Positions 1 through 9,496 of a stretch of 64,000 bases of DNA are shown piece after piece. Position 1 is the first letter of the stretch; every line of letters begins with the position of its first letter. The translations under genes were made by a program, and so were the position numbers. Origin of the DNA: an uncultured Christensenellaceae bacterium (GTDB lineage Bacteria; Bacillota; Clostridia; Christensenellales; CAG-314); NCBI GenBank assembly GCA_910586625.1, contig CAJUIZ010000002.1:62001-126000 (forward strand), read 5' to 3'. The notes under the pieces were generated by a model. It had not been told where the DNA came from, ran no database searches, and was given only the letters and a program-made list of their open reading frames with translations.

Positions 1-695
1 GCATAATTGGATAACTTAAACTTACAATCCGGCAACGTGAAGGAAGAATCCTTTTCCACTTCCTGCGCGGGCATACTGCCGCTTGCGTTAAGTGTTGTGC
101 CGTCAACGTGCGTAACAGAACCGCCATTAAAAGTTATTGCCGTAGGATTGGCAAGAATTGCGGATTTCTTATATGCAGTCCACGTCATCATATAGTTTTC
201 GCCAGCAGCATTCAAAGAAGTTGAACTACTAATATAAATATAATTTTCAGAATTATAATCTTGTAAGTAATTGGAACCATAAAAATTTACAGCAGTATCC
301 GATAGTGCGGCATCGGAGCGACTAACACTCAAATACTTGCTATTGGCAACATTGCAAAAACGCAAATAACTTCCCGACTTACTTAAAGTCCATAACATTT
401 CGTTTTTAACTTCAGACGTTATTTTATCATTCTCTACTGTTACCTTCGTCAATGTTAGACTCGTTCCATTAGTAGTAATAGCATATGGACTCCCGCTATA
501 ATTAGCAACTAACAAAATTTGTGCATCAACATTGCTATCTAATGTTACAGCACTTTGCTTTTTATACTCGAAGCCCAAGTCTGCCGCTTGCGCGGGAACA
601 AGTCCCCCTCCCACAACAAAGGAAGCGACGAGCAACGCCGTTAAGCAAACCGCCGCTAACAGCGTTGTAAGCAACAGGTTCCTTTTCTTTGCCAT
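1..695 (-). CDS. Secreted protein with Listeria-Bacteroides-type repeat, 3' end beyond window
   Basis: The minus-strand frame is open from the ATG at 693-695 to the window edge (231 codons). An AGGGGG ribosome site lies about 9 bases upstream. The first 40 residues are a Sec signal peptide: lysine-rich start, long hydrophobic core, and an AQAA-type cleavage site. The next part contains ML-W-T and a KYLSV motif, like the carbohydrate-contact modules of some gut surface proteins, but I do not recognise the family. The last visible residues (ITFNGGSVTH, then GSMPAQEV and FTLPDC) match the start of a Listeria-Bacteroides repeat, as in the lipoproteins further right. Unlike those, it has no lipobox cysteine, so it is probably exported and held by a C-terminal anchor outside the window. 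Function is unknown. Confidence 0.75.
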   Translation of the reverse strand, partial: MAKKRNLLLTTLLAAVCLTALLVASFVVGGGLVPAQAADLGFEYKKQSAVTLDSNVDAQILLVANYSGSPYAITTNGTSLTLTKVTVENDKITSEVKNEMLWTLSKSGSYLRFCNVANSKYLSVSRSDAALSDTAVNFYGSNYLQDYNSENYIYISSSTSLNAAGENYMMTWTAYKKSAILANPTAITFNGGSVTHVDGTTLNASGSMPAQEVEKDSSFTLPDCKFKLSNY

Positions 696-1142
696 ATTTG
701 TTTTCCCCCTTAATACAAATCTCTCTCGTTGTTAGATATTAGCTTGATAGTAACTTATATCGTACACAAATAATAATTTCACCAAACAATCACTTGTAAG
801 CGTGATACGATGTAATTAAACACAGTCGAATTCCGTTAAATCCGATAAGTTGCTTGACTGCAACGGAACACGTTTGCACGGCTGTCGTACAGACTTGTCC
901 GCGCGCTTCGCCAATCGATTCCGCAATGCTGCGAATAAAATAAAAATACGCTTGTCAAACGGCTGATAGATAGCCATTTCTACAAAGCGTACTGTGATAT
1001 AAAACAGCAATGCGGGTACAAATATGCCCCCGTTGTCTATTACTATATTAAGTTAATGGCTAAACATACTGTAATTTTACTATAATAAACACGCACATGT
1101 CAAATATTTGATAAACTTTTTACTTGAAAATTTTATTTTTAC
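696..1142. other. Intergenic region without a convincing gene
   Basis: This stretch separates the secreted protein from the end of the long operon. A minus-strand frame at 816-1010 is open for 64 codons but has no ribosome site and an atypical arginine-rich composition, so I do not call it. The only structured part is the repeat at 755-860, which recurs at 63525-63625. The rest is AT-rich and I see nothing else in it. Confidence 0.5.
755..860. repeat. Dispersed ~100-bp repeat, copy A (upstream of a minus-strand gene)
   Basis: About 105 bp aligns with 63525-63625. Shared blocks are TTATATCGTAC, CAAATAA, TAAGCGTG-TACG, TTCCGT-AA-TCCGAT and TGCTT, in the same order and nearly the same spacing. 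The centre is a near-palindrome (AGCGT-gat-ACGAT here, AGCGT-ggt-ACGCT in the other copy), suggesting an operator. On the minus strand the left end reads GTACGATATAAG, a -10-like box, and the next minus-strand gene starts about 60 bases further on. Confidence 0.5.
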
Positions 1143-1176
1143 GTAAAAATACGCTTCGAAACAAAAGTTTCGAAGC
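1143..1176 (-). terminator. Rho-independent terminator closing the protease/Opp operon
   Basis: A perfect 10-bp stem (GCTTCGAAAC / GTTTCGAAGC) with a 4-base loop is followed on the minus strand by GTATTTTTA. It lies about 130 bases after the stop of the last gene in the operon (stop at 1307). Confidence 0.8.
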
Positions 1177-1306
1177 GCTGTTTAATTGCAACAAATATTT
1201 TAAGCGGAATGTTTTAGCGAATTTTTCGCCCGCTTCGACGACGCGCCGAAGGTTAGACGGCATTGAAAACAGTCAGTCGAAGGCTCATAATATCCGCTCG
1301 AAATAA

Positions 1307-4300
1307 TTACAGTTTGTCGGGCCAATCGGCGGCTACGTTGTTGAAATCGAAGAAACGGTATTTGATTGCATAGGTATTGCCGTCTTGATCGTGCGCGATA
1401 AGCGTTATACTTTGTTCCAAAGCCATCTTGGTTATTTCGCCCGTTGTCGAGTCCTTGTCGTATGCGACCTGTACGCGCAAAGCGTCGTAGGTCAACTTAC
1501 TGCCGTCTACCGCAAACTGACCGATAAAGGACGACTGACGCAGAATGGCTTGCGTTGCCGCGCCCATATCCGTATACTCGTAAATCACCCCGCGATAATC
1601 GCGCACGTCGCCGCTTACTTCCTTAAACTTAGTTACGTCAAGATTCTTGTAGGTGGCAAATGGTAAAGTGTCAAATTCCACTCCGCCCTGCGTTGTGCTT
1701 CCTTTCTGCGTAACGGTGGTAAGCGCGCCGTTAAGCTTGCTGCCCTGTACGGAGAACTCGTACGTCCAGCTTGTTACCACGTCCTTAGCGTTGGTAGATT
1801 GTCCGTCCGCTTTGTATATGATAAAGCGGAACTTACCCTTGTTGTTGGGCTGATAGTAACGGAAGCTCAACCAGCATTTGTAATCTGCAAGGGCGGCTAA
1901 CGTCTTGTCGTCAAAAATATCCGTTACGTCGTTAAGCCCCTTGATTATGTAGTAATAGGAAGTGGCTTGCGACGATGCGTCGAAGTTGAAAGACTGCGAA
2001 AAGTCAATGGCTTCGAACAGACTTGTTGCGTAGTGCTTGCCCGTATTGCATGTATAGGTGAATACTGCGGCAATACTGTCGCGCGTAGGATTGTCCGCGC
2101 TATTATTTCCCTTAGCTACAACGGATACTTGGTAAGTACGTCCGCTAAGCAGTTTTTGCGCAGACAGGTCGAGCGTTACTGCGGTTGTATCGACGACTAT
2201 CGCTTGCACGTTACCGTTTACTTTGCCGCCGAGCAGCTCTTGCATTGTAATCGAATAGCCTTGGTTTGCAACTCCGCTTATAGAAACGACGGAACCGTTA
2301 ACGCTAAGCTCGGGCGTTTGCTCGCGTCCGTACTTGTGTAATTCGACATATTTGTAATCGGACGGAACGGCGTTGTTATGCGTTGCGTCGCCGAGAGCCG
2401 TAAGCGTTGCGTAGTAGGACACGGTAGCTTCTCCGTTAAGCAACGAAGACGACGCGTCGGCAATTTTCTGCCCGTTTGTAACGGCTATGGGGTCGTCTAC
2501 AAGCTCGTAAACTTCCTTGCCGTCTACCGTCTTTTTACTGTACAGACGAAGTTCGTAACCGACTGCGCCGGCAACTTCGTCGAAACGAATGCAATTGTTA
2601 TCGTCTATCTCAAAGTTATAGTACGCGACAAGGTAATCCTTTACAGAGTCGGGACGGGTCGCGTCGGGAGTTCCCGCGCCTGCCGGAAGCGTCAACGACG
2701 TAGAACCGATACTGGTAAAGTTTGCGTTGCCGCTGAACGGCTTGTCGTGAGAGCCGAACGTACCCTTGACGTGAATCACACCGGAGTAGTAAATATTGGA
2801 CAGCTTGGGAGCGTCGGACGAGCCGCCGAGCGTTACCGCTACGTAGTCGAGTTGAACAGTCCAACGGTAGCCTTGAGTAAACTTGGTGCTTGCATCGGCT
2901 TCCAAGAATTGTTCCGAGCCGCTAAAACGGGCAATAACTTCGGATAGCTCGGACATAAAGTCCGCTTTACCGTAGTACTTGCCGTCCTTGCCTTCGTAGA
3001 ACCAATCTGCATCGAGTAAACTGTTAATAGGCATTATCCACGACAGCCAAGAGTTGAGTTTTTCTATGTCGTCTTCGAATTTAGGATCGACGTCGTAGGT
3101 GGCGCGCGTATTGCTTAGACTGCTTAAATAGCTTATCTTGGGCAACCCGTCTTGGAAAAACGCGTAGTGATCGCCCATTATCCACGTAAGCGAATCGGTA
3201 TATTTGTAGGTATCGGAGTTTTTGCCGTACACTCCGCCAAGCTCATCGGTATCGTCGTAAGCGAATTGGTCGGTGTAGGTATAGTTGCTGCCGGTATTTA
3301 CAAGAGCGTTTGCCAATTTTTCCGTGGAACCGTTAGCCTTAGCTTCGCCGGGAGCTATAAACATAGCCGACACGCTTGCCGGGATAGTTACCGTTTCCGC
3401 AACGGAATTGTAATCGATAAGCAGTTCGCGAACAAAGTATTCCGTCCAACCGCTGCCATAAAGCATATCGCTGCCGGCAAGAATACGAACAAGCTTGCCG
3501 TTATTGAGATACAGTCTGATATACGAATAGGTTTCGATTTGACCGTCATCGGGATATGCGAAGTCGGCGTTGCCGAACAGAGCTTTACCGATATTCGTCA
3601 TTATATCCGTATCGCCGCCGATTTCGAAATAGTGATTGGCTGCGTTAAACGTAAACTCGGCGCCGTCCAAATAGCCCGCCAACGGCGCAGGCATAACGAA
3701 ATTATAGCCCACGTTTGCAGTGCCTTCCGGCGGAAGACCAAGCAAATATTGGTTGTAATAGTAGTTGGTCTTGTAGTCGTACTTGCTGCACCACAACGTG
3801 TAACCTATGTTGCCGTCGGGGAAAGCATAGTAGAAAGTATTCGTCGCTTCGTCGTACTTATAATAAGCGTTTACGTTACCCGAAGAACGGTGCTCCGTAG
3901 CGGTACCGAATACGCCGTTGTTATTGAGCGTTGCGGTGAAGGAGCTTACCGTTCCGTAATAGTTGCTTATTTCGGTGTAGAACGCCTTGAAATTGGCGTT
4001 TCTAAGCGCGGCGAGAGCGTTTATAAGATCGGTTTGAGTATACGCCTTGATATCCCAAGTAACATTGGGACGGTTGGGATCGTTTTTGTCAATCTCGGGA
4101 TATACGCCGCTGGGACGGTCTTGATCCTGAATAAAGTCGTCTTCGGAAGGCAGCGTGGTTTCGCCGACCTTGCTAAGATCTATCTTGTGCGTATAGTAGA
4201 AGTAAGTTACCGCTTGCCCTACTCCGCCGATGCTCGTCATACGCGTTGCGGTAGATTCCGCCTCGATACCGGTAAGCGTTCCGCTTGCGTTGAACACCAG

Positions 4301-5626
4301 TGCGAACGAGCTGTAATGAGAATTGTATGTTGACGGGTCTCCCGAGCAATTGCCGAGTATGGCGTTGCCGATTTCGTCTACGTAGTCGTCCTGAACGTAC
4401 CATTTACCGTCGTACGGATAAAAATAGTTGGGATTGAGCGCAGCTAACTTGCCGGCGTAAATCATATAGAAGTATTCTTCCAAATTGCCGCTTTTAAGCG
4501 CTTGGTAGGAATACTTGCCTTCTGCTATACCGTCGTTGCACACAAAATTGCCTTGCTGATCTTCCGCATACATAGCGTAAGTGCCGTCGGGACGGCGGAA
4601 ACAATATTGACGAGCGTAGACGTAGTTGCCGTTAACCTTGATAAAGTTGCCGTCGTCATCCATTAAAGGCGCGATACAAAGCAAATCGTTATTGGCAAAC
4701 TTGTAGTCGCTTACGCCCATATAGTAAGTATGAAACGTGCCTTCGTTATCCTGAACCTGAATCTGCATCAGGTACTTTGCCGAAAAATTAGAGTAGGACT
4801 TGCCTTGCAGGTAACCGCGCAGCTCCGTCGCCTGCTCGGGCGTGATTGATTGGTTGACCTTCCACTTAGCGTACAGCGTGCAGTCGTCCGAGGGAGTAAA
4901 CGGGAAGGTTACGCGGTCGCCTTGGAATACGGAATTGGTATACCAACCGTCGAAGTTGGCGTTAGTTTTCGTTACAACGGGTTCTTCCGTTATTTGTCCG
5001 CCTTCAATAGGTACTACTTGGTCTTGGATTTCCGGCTTGCCGCCGTTGGTTTGAAAACTAACGGTAAACGTGCCGTTAGTTTCGTCTTTCCACTTGGCGT
5101 ACAGAGTTATATCTTCAGTTACCGTGTAGGGGAAAGCGATTTTGCCCGTTTCACACTTCGAATCCGTATACCAACCGATGAAAGTGTTGCCCGCCTTGGT
5201 TGTTTTGGGAGATTCGGCAATCGAAGCGGTAAGCATATCCGCAATAGGAGTGCCGCCGTTAGTTTGGAACTTGACGGTGTGCTTTTCGCCGTCGGGGTTG
5301 GGATTATCGCCGTCTACAACCCATTTGGCATACCAAACGGTATTCTCGGTAAGTACGCAGGGATAACCGACTCTGCTTGTGTCGGACAAATCTTCGGATT
5401 CGTGCCAAGACACAAACTTATGCCCGGTCCATTCCGGCGGAACGGGAGCGTCCTTACGCGTAGCAAAGCCGTTTGTTATAACCGGTTCCATATCGATGCC
5501 TGCGGCAACTGCTTCGTCGCCGAGAACAAATACTAATTTATATTTGGTTTCTTTACAGGCGGCAAGCGTTAACGCCGTTACCATTATTATCGCGAGTACT
5601 ATCGCTATAATCAGTCTCTTCTTCAT
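1307..5626 (-). CDS. Very large surface lipoprotein with three Listeria-Bacteroides repeats
   Basis: Encodes 1,439 residues. The N-terminus is a lipoprotein signal with lipobox LAAC (Cys24), so the protein is probably anchored outside the membrane. Residues about 30-255 form three tandem InlB B-type (Listeria-Bacteroides) repeats. Each ends in a GWY...LYAKW or WYAKW pattern, and two begin with FQTNGG. The remaining ~1,180 residues are rich in Tyr, Asn and Asp, lack a catalytic motif I know, and include pairs of similar segments (SNFSAKYLMQ / FKAFYTEI regions) that suggest repeated beta-sheet domains. The start is supported by AGGAG six bases upstream. It is the last gene of the protease/Opp operon, 15 bp after the preceding lipoprotein gene. 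A role in binding protein or peptide substrates at the surface is inferred only from that position. Confidence 0.85.
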   Translation of the reverse strand: MKKRLIIAIVLAIIMVTALTLAACKETKYKLVFVLGDEAVAAGIDMEPVITNGFATRKDAPVPPEWTGHKFVSWHESEDLSDTSRVGYPCVLTENTVWYAKWVVDGDNPNPDGEKHTVKFQTNGGTPIADMLTASIAESPKTTKAGNTFIGWYTDSKCETGKIAFPYTVTEDITLYAKWKDETNGTFTVSFQTNGGKPEIQDQVVPIEGGQITEEPVVTKTNANFDGWYTNSVFQGDRVTFPFTPSDDCTLYAKWKVNQSITPEQATELRGYLQGKSYSNFSAKYLMQIQVQDNEGTFHTYYMGVSDYKFANNDLLCIAPLMDDDGNFIKVNGNYVYARQYCFRRPDGTYAMYAEDQQGNFVCNDGIAEGKYSYQALKSGNLEEYFYMIYAGKLAALNPNYFYPYDGKWYVQDDYVDEIGNAILGNCSGDPSTYNSHYSSFALVFNASGTLTGIEAESTATRMTSIGGVGQAVTYFYYTHKIDLSKVGETTLPSEDDFIQDQDRPSGVYPEIDKNDPNRPNVTWDIKAYTQTDLINALAALRNANFKAFYTEISNYYGTVSSFTATLNNNGVFGTATEHRSSGNVNAYYKYDEATNTFYYAFPDGNIGYTLWCSKYDYKTNYYYNQYLLGLPPEGTANVGYNFVMPAPLAGYLDGAEFTFNAANHYFEIGGDTDIMTNIGKALFGNADFAYPDDGQIETYSYIRLYLNNGKLVRILAGSDMLYGSGWTEYFVRELLIDYNSVAETVTIPASVSAMFIAPGEAKANGSTEKLANALVNTGSNYTYTDQFAYDDTDELGGVYGKNSDTYKYTDSLTWIMGDHYAFFQDGLPKISYLSSLSNTRATYDVDPKFEDDIEKLNSWLSWIMPINSLLDADWFYEGKDGKYYGKADFMSELSEVIARFSGSEQFLEADASTKFTQGYRWTVQLDYVAVTLGGSSDAPKLSNIYYSGVIHVKGTFGSHDKPFSGNANFTSIGSTSLTLPAGAGTPDATRPDSVKDYLVAYYNFEIDDNNCIRFDEVAGAVGYELRLYSKKTVDGKEVYELVDDPIAVTNGQKIADASSSLLNGEATVSYYATLTALGDATHNNAVPSDYKYVELHKYGREQTPELSVNGSVVSISGVANQGYSITMQELLGGKVNGNVQAIVVDTTAVTLDLSAQKLLSGRTYQVSVVAKGNNSADNPTRDSIAAVFTYTCNTGKHYATSLFEAIDFSQSFNFDASSQATSYYYIIKGLNDVTDIFDDKTLAALADYKCWLSFRYYQPNNKGKFRFIIYKADGQSTNAKDVVTSWTYEFSVQGSKLNGALTTVTQKGSTTQGGVEFDTLPFATYKNLDVTKFKEVSGDVRDYRGVIYEYTDMGAATQAILRQSSFIGQFAVDGSKLTYDALRVQVAYDKDSTTGEITKMALEQSITLIAHDQDGNTYAIKYRFFDFNNVAADWPDKL

Positions 5627-5641
5627 GTTCTACTCCTATTT

Positions 5642-8077
5642 CTAATCGGCGGGCTGCGTCGATTCAAAGCTATAAGTTGCGGTTATGGAAATCTCATTGG
5701 CATAAACCGTTACGTAAGCTATACTGCCGTCTTCACTCAAACCGAAGCCGATACCCGTAAAGCCGCCGAATTTATCCGCTTCGTCGGTTACGCCTTCGTC
5801 GTAAATATCCTTGTAGTTGCTGTAAAACGGAACTATTGAGATAATCTGTTCGTGAGTAAGCCCCACATAATACTCGCTATGCAACGCATCGTATTGTATT
5901 GCTTGCTTTGCCAATTCGGACAAATCGAAGTTTATAAACAACAAGCGCAAGTCTTCTACCAATACGCGATCATCTCCTTTGACCTGATACCATTTACCAT
6001 CGACTGCATTTAATTCGTATTCGGTGGTTTCCGTTTTGTTGGGAATATTGGTGGTTTCCACAAGCGTTGCGTGATTTCCGTTATAATCGTATACGTCGCC
6101 GAACGAATCGGTAATTGTCACTTTGTTATATACATCGTTTACAAGCGCGCCGTTTATTGCCGTTTGCTGCTGTTGGGTTAAATTATGCAAATTACGGTCG
6201 GTGGGCAACGTTACTACGGCGGAATCGAAATCGGAATAACTCAAAACATGAGTTTCATACGTGCGAGCGGCATCATCGCGTATTATTATCGCCAGCTTTG
6301 TAATGTTGCTATCGCCGTCAAGCGTAAAGTAGCAGGAAATAAGCGAATAACTGCGCGGCTTAAAGCCTTCTACGTTAGCGTTTGCCTGACTTCCGTCGAT
6401 ATCCAACGCCTTATTGAGCTTTGCGTACGCTTCGGCAAGCTTATCCTGCTTTACTGCGTACCTACCGTCGAATTTCGCAAACAAATCCGATGTCAAATCC
6501 AACGATCCAACCGAATAAAAATGCGTTGCTATCTCGTTCGCCGTTGTAGTCGTTTGATTCGAATACAGTTTTTTGTAATAAGTGTAGTCCTTATCGTTAG
6601 CCATCTGATAGAACCACGCTTCCCTGTCAACATCATGACTGTAATACCTGTTGAGACCATAGATTGTCGGCGTCTCTATATATGCTACCAAACCATTGAT
6701 TGTTTGGGCATAATTACACACATAAACAAGCTTACCGGTTTCCCACTTAGAGTTGATACTTTCGTAATTTTTTGCAAAAGCGTTAGTAATGTTGGCTTGC
6801 TCGTCGGCTGTTAAATCCGTCGAATCGCCCGTAACGTAATGTTCGTTGGTATTAAGTTCGTAATCGACGGCTTCGGGAACGGTTATGGAAACGTTATCGA
6901 AATCGCTCCACTCGTAGGTTACGGTGTATTCGAAATCTTCGTATTCGGCATTGGGCATAGTATATTTGATTTGCAGACGCGTAATATAGCCGTCGGTAAG
7001 GGTAAGGCGCATATCGGTATACAAAACATTCTCCAGTTTGCCGAATATCTGTTCGCAATAGCCGTCTAAATTGTTTCTTACACGGAACGTATTTTCGTCG
7101 AGTTTTTCAAAATAACCGTCGGCAGCGTCCCACGCGTATTCGTTTAGCTGGAACGCGTGGGGAAGATATCCTTCAAGCTGGCCCACAAGTGCTATTCCGT
7201 AATAACGGTATCCCCACACTCCTTCGCGATACTCGAACGTATGCTTAAAATGAGTGTCGTCTTCCTGCCAGTAGTATTTGACTTCGCCTTCGTCGTAAAC
7301 GGGGGTTTTGTTGCCGGTAACCGGGTCGATTTCGTAGTTGTTGTCTTCGTACGAGTAGTCGATATAGGCGGTTAAACCATCGATTTTTTCTTTGCTTAGA
7401 TCAAAAGCGTAAATGTCGGGAGTAGTCGTCTTGTCTCCGCGTTCCGTGCGAACAATGCATGCGTAAGACGAATACGTCTTTGCGAAAGCAGTGTTTAACG
7501 CCTGCTGCTCGGCAGCGGTCAAAGCGTCGCCCAAGGTATAACGTACGGTAACGGTTTTACTGTAATCGACATTGTCGCGCGTATACACAACCTTGTAAAG
7601 GCACACTCCTTCCTTAGAATCGTCGCCCGATTGCTTGGTAATTTTAAGCTCGGGATTAACAACTGGCGTTCCGTCGTAGGTCACGGTTACGCGTTCATTC
7701 CAGTTTATGTCCGTGCCCAATCTTACGGAAAAGTTATCCGCGGAAATAGTCACTTTGCCGTCCGTCACGGTATCGGAAGTAAATGTTACCGCAATATCGA
7801 CGCTGTAAGTAGTGCCGAATACTTCGACCGATACGGTATAAATACAAACGCCTGCCTTTGTAGGATTGCCGCTTTGGAGCTCAGCTTTAACTTGGAAGTC
7901 GTCGACTTTATCACCGTCCACGGTCAGCGTGGCTGCGGCGGCAAAATCGGGAGTTTGCCCTACTTTTACCGTTATGTCTTGGCAGATAAACTTGACGTCC
8001 TTTTCCTGCTTGCACGCGGTAAGCGCAAGCGAAGCAATCAGGACAAGAACAAGTATCGCAATCAGTTTTTTCTTCAT
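5642..8077 (-). CDS. Large lipoprotein of unknown function in the Opp operon
   Basis: Encodes 811 residues from the ATG at 8077, which is preferred over an ATG five codons upstream because GAAGGT lies six bases before it and the upstream gene's stop fits just ahead. Signal peptide with lipobox LTAC (Cys22). Residues ~25-185 look like two beta-sandwich repeats of the bacterial Ig-like (Big/DUF5011-like) kind: each has a VKVGQT or VRLGTD opening and a KAGVCIYTV / KEGVCLYKV closing. The rest consists of about four related segments of 150-200 residues carrying LTAAEQQALNTAFAK-like and LTADEQANITNAFAK-like starts, so the body is itself a tandem repeat. No enzyme motif is visible. It is probably a surface-exposed partner of the neighbouring lipoproteins. 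Confidence 0.85.
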   Translation of the reverse strand: MKKKLIAILVLVLIASLALTACKQEKDVKFICQDITVKVGQTPDFAAAATLTVDGDKVDDFQVKAELQSGNPTKAGVCIYTVSVEVFGTTYSVDIAVTFTSDTVTDGKVTISADNFSVRLGTDINWNERVTVTYDGTPVVNPELKITKQSGDDSKEGVCLYKVVYTRDNVDYSKTVTVRYTLGDALTAAEQQALNTAFAKTYSSYACIVRTERGDKTTTPDIYAFDLSKEKIDGLTAYIDYSYEDNNYEIDPVTGNKTPVYDEGEVKYYWQEDDTHFKHTFEYREGVWGYRYYGIALVGQLEGYLPHAFQLNEYAWDAADGYFEKLDENTFRVRNNLDGYCEQIFGKLENVLYTDMRLTLTDGYITRLQIKYTMPNAEYEDFEYTVTYEWSDFDNVSITVPEAVDYELNTNEHYVTGDSTDLTADEQANITNAFAKNYESINSKWETGKLVYVCNYAQTINGLVAYIETPTIYGLNRYYSHDVDREAWFYQMANDKDYTYYKKLYSNQTTTTANEIATHFYSVGSLDLTSDLFAKFDGRYAVKQDKLAEAYAKLNKALDIDGSQANANVEGFKPRSYSLISCYFTLDGDSNITKLAIIIRDDAARTYETHVLSYSDFDSAVVTLPTDRNLHNLTQQQQTAINGALVNDVYNKVTITDSFGDVYDYNGNHATLVETTNIPNKTETTEYELNAVDGKWYQVKGDDRVLVEDLRLLFINFDLSELAKQAIQYDALHSEYYVGLTHEQIISIVPFYSNYKDIYDEGVTDEADKFGGFTGIGFGLSEDGSIAYVTVYANEISITATYSFESTQPAD

Positions 8078-8088
8078 TGTTGTTACCT

Positions 8089-8352
8089 TCATTTCATTAT
8101 AAGATATAAAACAAGCGCTACGAAAGCAAATGCCACGACAAAAATAAGCAATATGGGCGCAAACACTTGATATCCGGCGGAAATCATCGCGCGCTTTTCC
8201 TTACGGGTAAGCTTGACACGCTTTTTACGTTCTTCGACGCGTTTCTCCGCTTCTTCCTGCGTTAAGCCTTCAAGCGCAGCCATAGAATATATCGTTTCGC
8301 CGTCGTCCTTGTAGACAACCTTGGTTTTAGGTTTCTTTTTCATTGTTGACAT
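8089..8352 (-). CDS. Small membrane protein with cytoplasmic basic domain
   Basis: About 87 residues. The N-terminal two thirds are highly charged (KKKPK, EEAEKRVEERKKR, KLTRKEKR) and the C-terminus is one hydrophobic segment (APILLIFVVAFAFVALVL), so it is probably a single-pass protein with its N-terminus in the cytoplasm. It overlaps the end of oppF. The start is uncertain: ATGs at 8352 and 8343 and a TTG at 8364 are all possible, with no strong ribosome site for any. Its stop lies between the stop of oppF and the start of the next lipoprotein gene, so translation is probably coupled. I do not recognise the family. A link to the Opp transporter is inferred from position only. Confidence 0.65.
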   Translation of the reverse strand: MSTMKKKPKTKVVYKDDGETIYSMAALEGLTQEEAEKRVEERKKRVKLTRKEKRAMISAGYQVFAPILLIFVVAFAFVALVLYLIMK

Positions 8353-9418
8353 CCGCCGCGGCAACGCCGCTTTCCGTTTGTTCGTCCGCCGCTTCGTCGT
8401 CGTACAAATTACACGCTACAATGTGCCCCGGAGATACTTCGATATATCGCGGAGCGGCTGACGTACAGCGTTCGGTACAATGCTTGCAGCGGGTGTGGAA
8501 CTTACAGCCTTCGGGCGGGTTAGCAGGACTGGGTAATTCCCCTTGAAGCTCTTCCGGATTGGATTTTTTGTGCGGATTTGCAACGGGAACAGCCGAGAAC
8601 AGCGCCTTGGTGTAGGGGTGCATAGCATGATTGCATATGTCGTCCGTAGTGCCCATTTCCACAATGTTCCCCAGATACATTACGGCAATGGTATCGCTTA
8701 TGTACTTGACGACGGACAAATCGTGCGAAATAAACATATACGACATACCTTCTTCGCGCTGCAACCTTTTGAGAAGGTTAATTACCTGCGCTTGAATAGA
8801 TACGTCCAACGCCGAAACAGGTTCGTCGCATATAACCAGCTTGGGTTTAACGGCAAGCGCGCGCGCAATACATATACGCTGACGCTGCCCGCCGGAAAAC
8901 TCGTGCGGATACCTGTCATAATAGTGCTCCTGCAGTCCGCACCGTTTCATTACGCTTACAACGTAGTCGCGAACTTGGCTTTTTTCCACTATTTTGTGGG
9001 TGATAACACCTTCGCTTATAATCTCTCCAACCGTCATACGCGGGGGAAGAGACGAGTACGGGTCTTGAAATACGTATTGCAGATGCGTACGCAAAGGTTG
9101 AAGCTCATTGCGTTTCAACTTGGCAAGCTCGTGAACGTTGCCTTCGCCGTCGGTGTACAATGCCGATCCTTCCGTGATATCGTAAAGACGCAATATCGTA
9201 CGTCCGAGCGTCGTTTTGCCGCAACCCGACTCTCCGACGATTCCTATCGTTTTGCCGCGTTCGAGATTGAAAGAAACGCCGTCTACCGCGCGCAAAAACG
9301 CTTTCGGCTTACCGAACATACTCTTGGCAATAGGAAAATACTGTTTTAGGTTGTTGACGCGTAAAATATAGTCCTTTTCGCCGTTCACTGTTAAGTTTTG
9401 TTTGTTTTGGGAATCCAT
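8327..9418 (-). CDS. oppF: Oligopeptide ABC transporter ATP-binding protein OppF
   Basis: 363 residues, the usual OppF length. It hydrolyses ATP to drive peptide import, pairing with OppD under the OppB/OppC pore. Visible motifs are Walker A GESGCGKTT (about 62-70), Q-loop YVFQDP (~118), signature FSGGQRQR (~175-182), Walker B LVICDEP (~194-200) and H-loop ISHD (~232). The C-terminus carries the cysteine-rich oligopeptide-family tail (CKFHTRCKHCTERC), which in relatives can hold an Fe-S cluster. AGAGAG precedes the ATG. It lies 78 bp after oppD, the widest gap inside the operon, with no terminator between them. Confidence 0.95.
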   Translation of the reverse strand: MDSQNKQNLTVNGEKDYILRVNNLKQYFPIAKSMFGKPKAFLRAVDGVSFNLERGKTIGIVGESGCGKTTLGRTILRLYDITEGSALYTDGEGNVHELAKLKRNELQPLRTHLQYVFQDPYSSLPPRMTVGEIISEGVITHKIVEKSQVRDYVVSVMKRCGLQEHYYDRYPHEFSGGQRQRICIARALAVKPKLVICDEPVSALDVSIQAQVINLLKRLQREEGMSYMFISHDLSVVKYISDTIAVMYLGNIVEMGTTDDICNHAMHPYTKALFSAVPVANPHKKSNPEELQGELPSPANPPEGCKFHTRCKHCTERCTSAAPRYIEVSPGHIVACNLYDDEAADEQTESGVAAADVNNEKET

Positions 9419-9496
9419 TTGTTCTCTCTTTCGATTGATTACGCGCGTTAGAAGCTATATACTAACATAGAAACGCCGCGAAATAATGCCGCTTTA

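Noticed and set aside
816..1010. 64-codon minus-strand frame
   Set aside because: No ribosome site, odd composition, and it overlaps the dispersed repeat.
3152..4333. 393-codon plus-strand open frame
   Set aside because: Shadow of the minus-strand lipoprotein gene. Valine- and arginine-rich antisense composition, no ribosome site.
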